This document shows positions 63,081 to 64,000 of a DNA stretch of 64,000 bases, one piece after another; the stretch's first letter is position 1, and the number at the start of each line of letters is the position of its first letter. The position numbers were made by a program, and so were the translations under genes. Origin of the DNA: Pseudomonas sp. R4-35-07. GTDB lineage: Bacteria > Pseudomonadota > Gammaproteobacteria > Pseudomonadales > Pseudomonadaceae. The DNA lies in assembly GCF_003852235.1 (NCBI RefSeq), contig NZ_CP027732.1, positions 248,001-312,000 on the forward strand, given 5' to 3'. Under the pieces are notes generated by a model. That model had not been told where the DNA came from and ran no database searches. It saw nothing but the letters and a program-made list of their open reading frames with translations.

Positions 63081-64000
63081 ATGAAAACCCCGCTGTGGTT
63101 CCCGCAAAGTTTCTTCTCCCGCACCCTTTGGCTGGTGCTGATCGTCGTTCTGTTTTCGAAGGCACTCACACTGGTTTATCTCTTGATGAACGAGGACGTG
63201 CTGGTGGATCGGCAGTACAGCCATGGCGTCGCCTTGACGTTGCGCGCCTACTGGGCCGTAGACCCTGAGAACCGTGAAAAGGTAGCCAAGGCCTCAACCC
63301 TGATCCGGGTTGATGGGGCCGGCGTGCCTGAGGGCGAACAGCATTGGCCCTACAGTGAGATCTACCAGCGCCAGATGCAGGCGGAACTGGGCGACGACAC
63401 CGAGGTGCGGCTGCGCATGCATGTGTCGCCTGCGCTGTGGGTGAGGGCGCCCAGCCTGGGAGATGCCTGGATCAAGGTACCGCTGTATCCGCACCCGTTG
63501 CGCGGGCAGAAAATCTGGAACGTATTGGGCTGGTTCCTCGCCATTGGCTTGCTTTCAACCGCGTCCGCGTGGATTTTCGTGCGCCAGCTCAATCAACCGC
63601 TCAAACGCTTGGTGTTCGCGGCCCGCCAATTGGGCCAGGGGCGCAGCGTGCGCCTGCCAGTCAGCGATACGCCCAGTGAGATGACCGAGGTGTACGGCGC
63701 GTTCAACCAGATGGCGGAGGATGTCGAGCAGGCCGGGCGCGAGCGCGAGCTGATGCTGGCGGGCGTGTCCCATGACCTGCGTACACCGTTGACGCGATTG
63801 CGCTTGTCCCTGGAGTTGATGGGCAACCATACCGACCTCACCGATGACATGGTGCGCGACATCGAGGACATGGATGCGATTCTGGACCAGTTCCTGGCAT
63901 TCATCCGTGATGGGCGCGACGAGGTAGTGGAGGAGGTTGACCTGACCGATCTGGTACGTGAAGTGGTCGCGCCCTACAACCAGAGTGGTGAGCAGGTGCG
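63081..64000 (+). CDS. envZ: EnvZ-type sensor histidine kinase (AmgS-like), cut by window end
   Basis: The first 306 codons are present; the frame is open to the last base. Translated from ATG 63081 (MKTPLWFPQSFFSRTLW), it has a membrane segment near residues 15-37, a periplasmic loop of about 120 residues, a second segment (LGWFLAIGLLSTASAWIFV), then a HAMP linker. The phosphorylated His lies in AGVSHDLRTPLTRLRLSLEL. The ATP-binding domain lies outside the window. It follows ompR after 117 bases, longer than usual for such pairs; that gap shows no gene. Confidence 0.9.
   Translation, partial: MKTPLWFPQSFFSRTLWLVLIVVLFSKALTLVYLLMNEDVLVDRQYSHGVALTLRAYWAVDPENREKVAKASTLIRVDGAGVPEGEQHWPYSEIYQRQMQAELGDDTEVRLRMHVSPALWVRAPSLGDAWIKVPLYPHPLRGQKIWNVLGWFLAIGLLSTASAWIFVRQLNQPLKRLVFAARQLGQGRSVRLPVSDTPSEMTEVYGAFNQMAEDVEQAGRERELMLAGVSHDLRTPLTRLRLSLELMGNHTDLTDDMVRDIEDMDAILDQFLAFIRDGRDEVVEEVDLTDLVREVVAPYNQSGEQV

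Noticed and set aside
1..64000. CRISPR arrays, prophage, insertion sequences, tRNA or rRNA genes
   Set aside because: All spaced repeats seen are inverted REP-type elements between genes; no direct-repeat array, transposase, integrase, tRNA or rRNA pattern was found by eye.

Overview
The window is 64 kb of high-GC chromosomal DNA from a Pseudomonas, most likely of the P. fluorescens group. The main reasons are the ompR/envZ (amgRS-type)-tex-gshA block, a triABC-like pump with two membrane fusion proteins, AtsK-like and TauD dioxygenases, and twelve copies of a GTGGGAGGGGGCTTGC REP doublet between genes. No tRNA, rRNA, CRISPR array, prophage or transposase was seen. About 57 protein genes cover almost all of the sequence.

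The unifying theme is sulfur scavenging. Left part (1-22.6 kb): cysTWA sulfate transporter; a small Mpo1-like / HIU hydrolase / GlcG-like group facing a receiver-only response-regulator remnant; an AraC regulator with a divergent fatty-acid desaturase; then a sulfate-ester block. That block holds atsBC with a fused double permease, atsR, two LysR regulators, the alkylsulfatase dioxygenase atsK, a formylglycine-type sulfatase, a TonB-dependent receptor, an MFS exporter/importer and a dedicated tonB-exbB-exbD set. An RBBP9-type hydrolase follows.

Middle part (22.6-45 kb): a sigma54-type activator lacking key parts, an orphan MetQ, a polar amino-acid ABC transporter with lipoprotein receptor, an AAA ATPase divergent from a triABC-like RND pump, a secreted glycosidase-like protein, a methyltransferase, metNIQ, then a DszA-like flavin monooxygenase with two DszC/SfnB-like flavoproteins, and a protein made of two copies of one domain.

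Right part (45-64 kb): cystine ABC transporter, D-cysteine desulfhydrase, an EpsC-type serine acetyltransferase with a probable TTG start, a BetT-type choline transporter behind a TetR/BetI-like operator, an aldo/keto reductase, tauABCD, gshA, a thioesterase, tex and ompR-envZ (envZ runs off the window).

Together the genes would import sulfate, sulfate esters, sulfonates, methionine and cystine. They would release sulfite or sulfate by dioxygenases, a sulfatase and flavin monooxygenases, and feed cysteine and glutathione synthesis. The sulfate-ester arm appears to carry its own outer-membrane receptor and energy transducer. Gene functions are assigned from recognised motifs and family resemblance only; no database search was possible.
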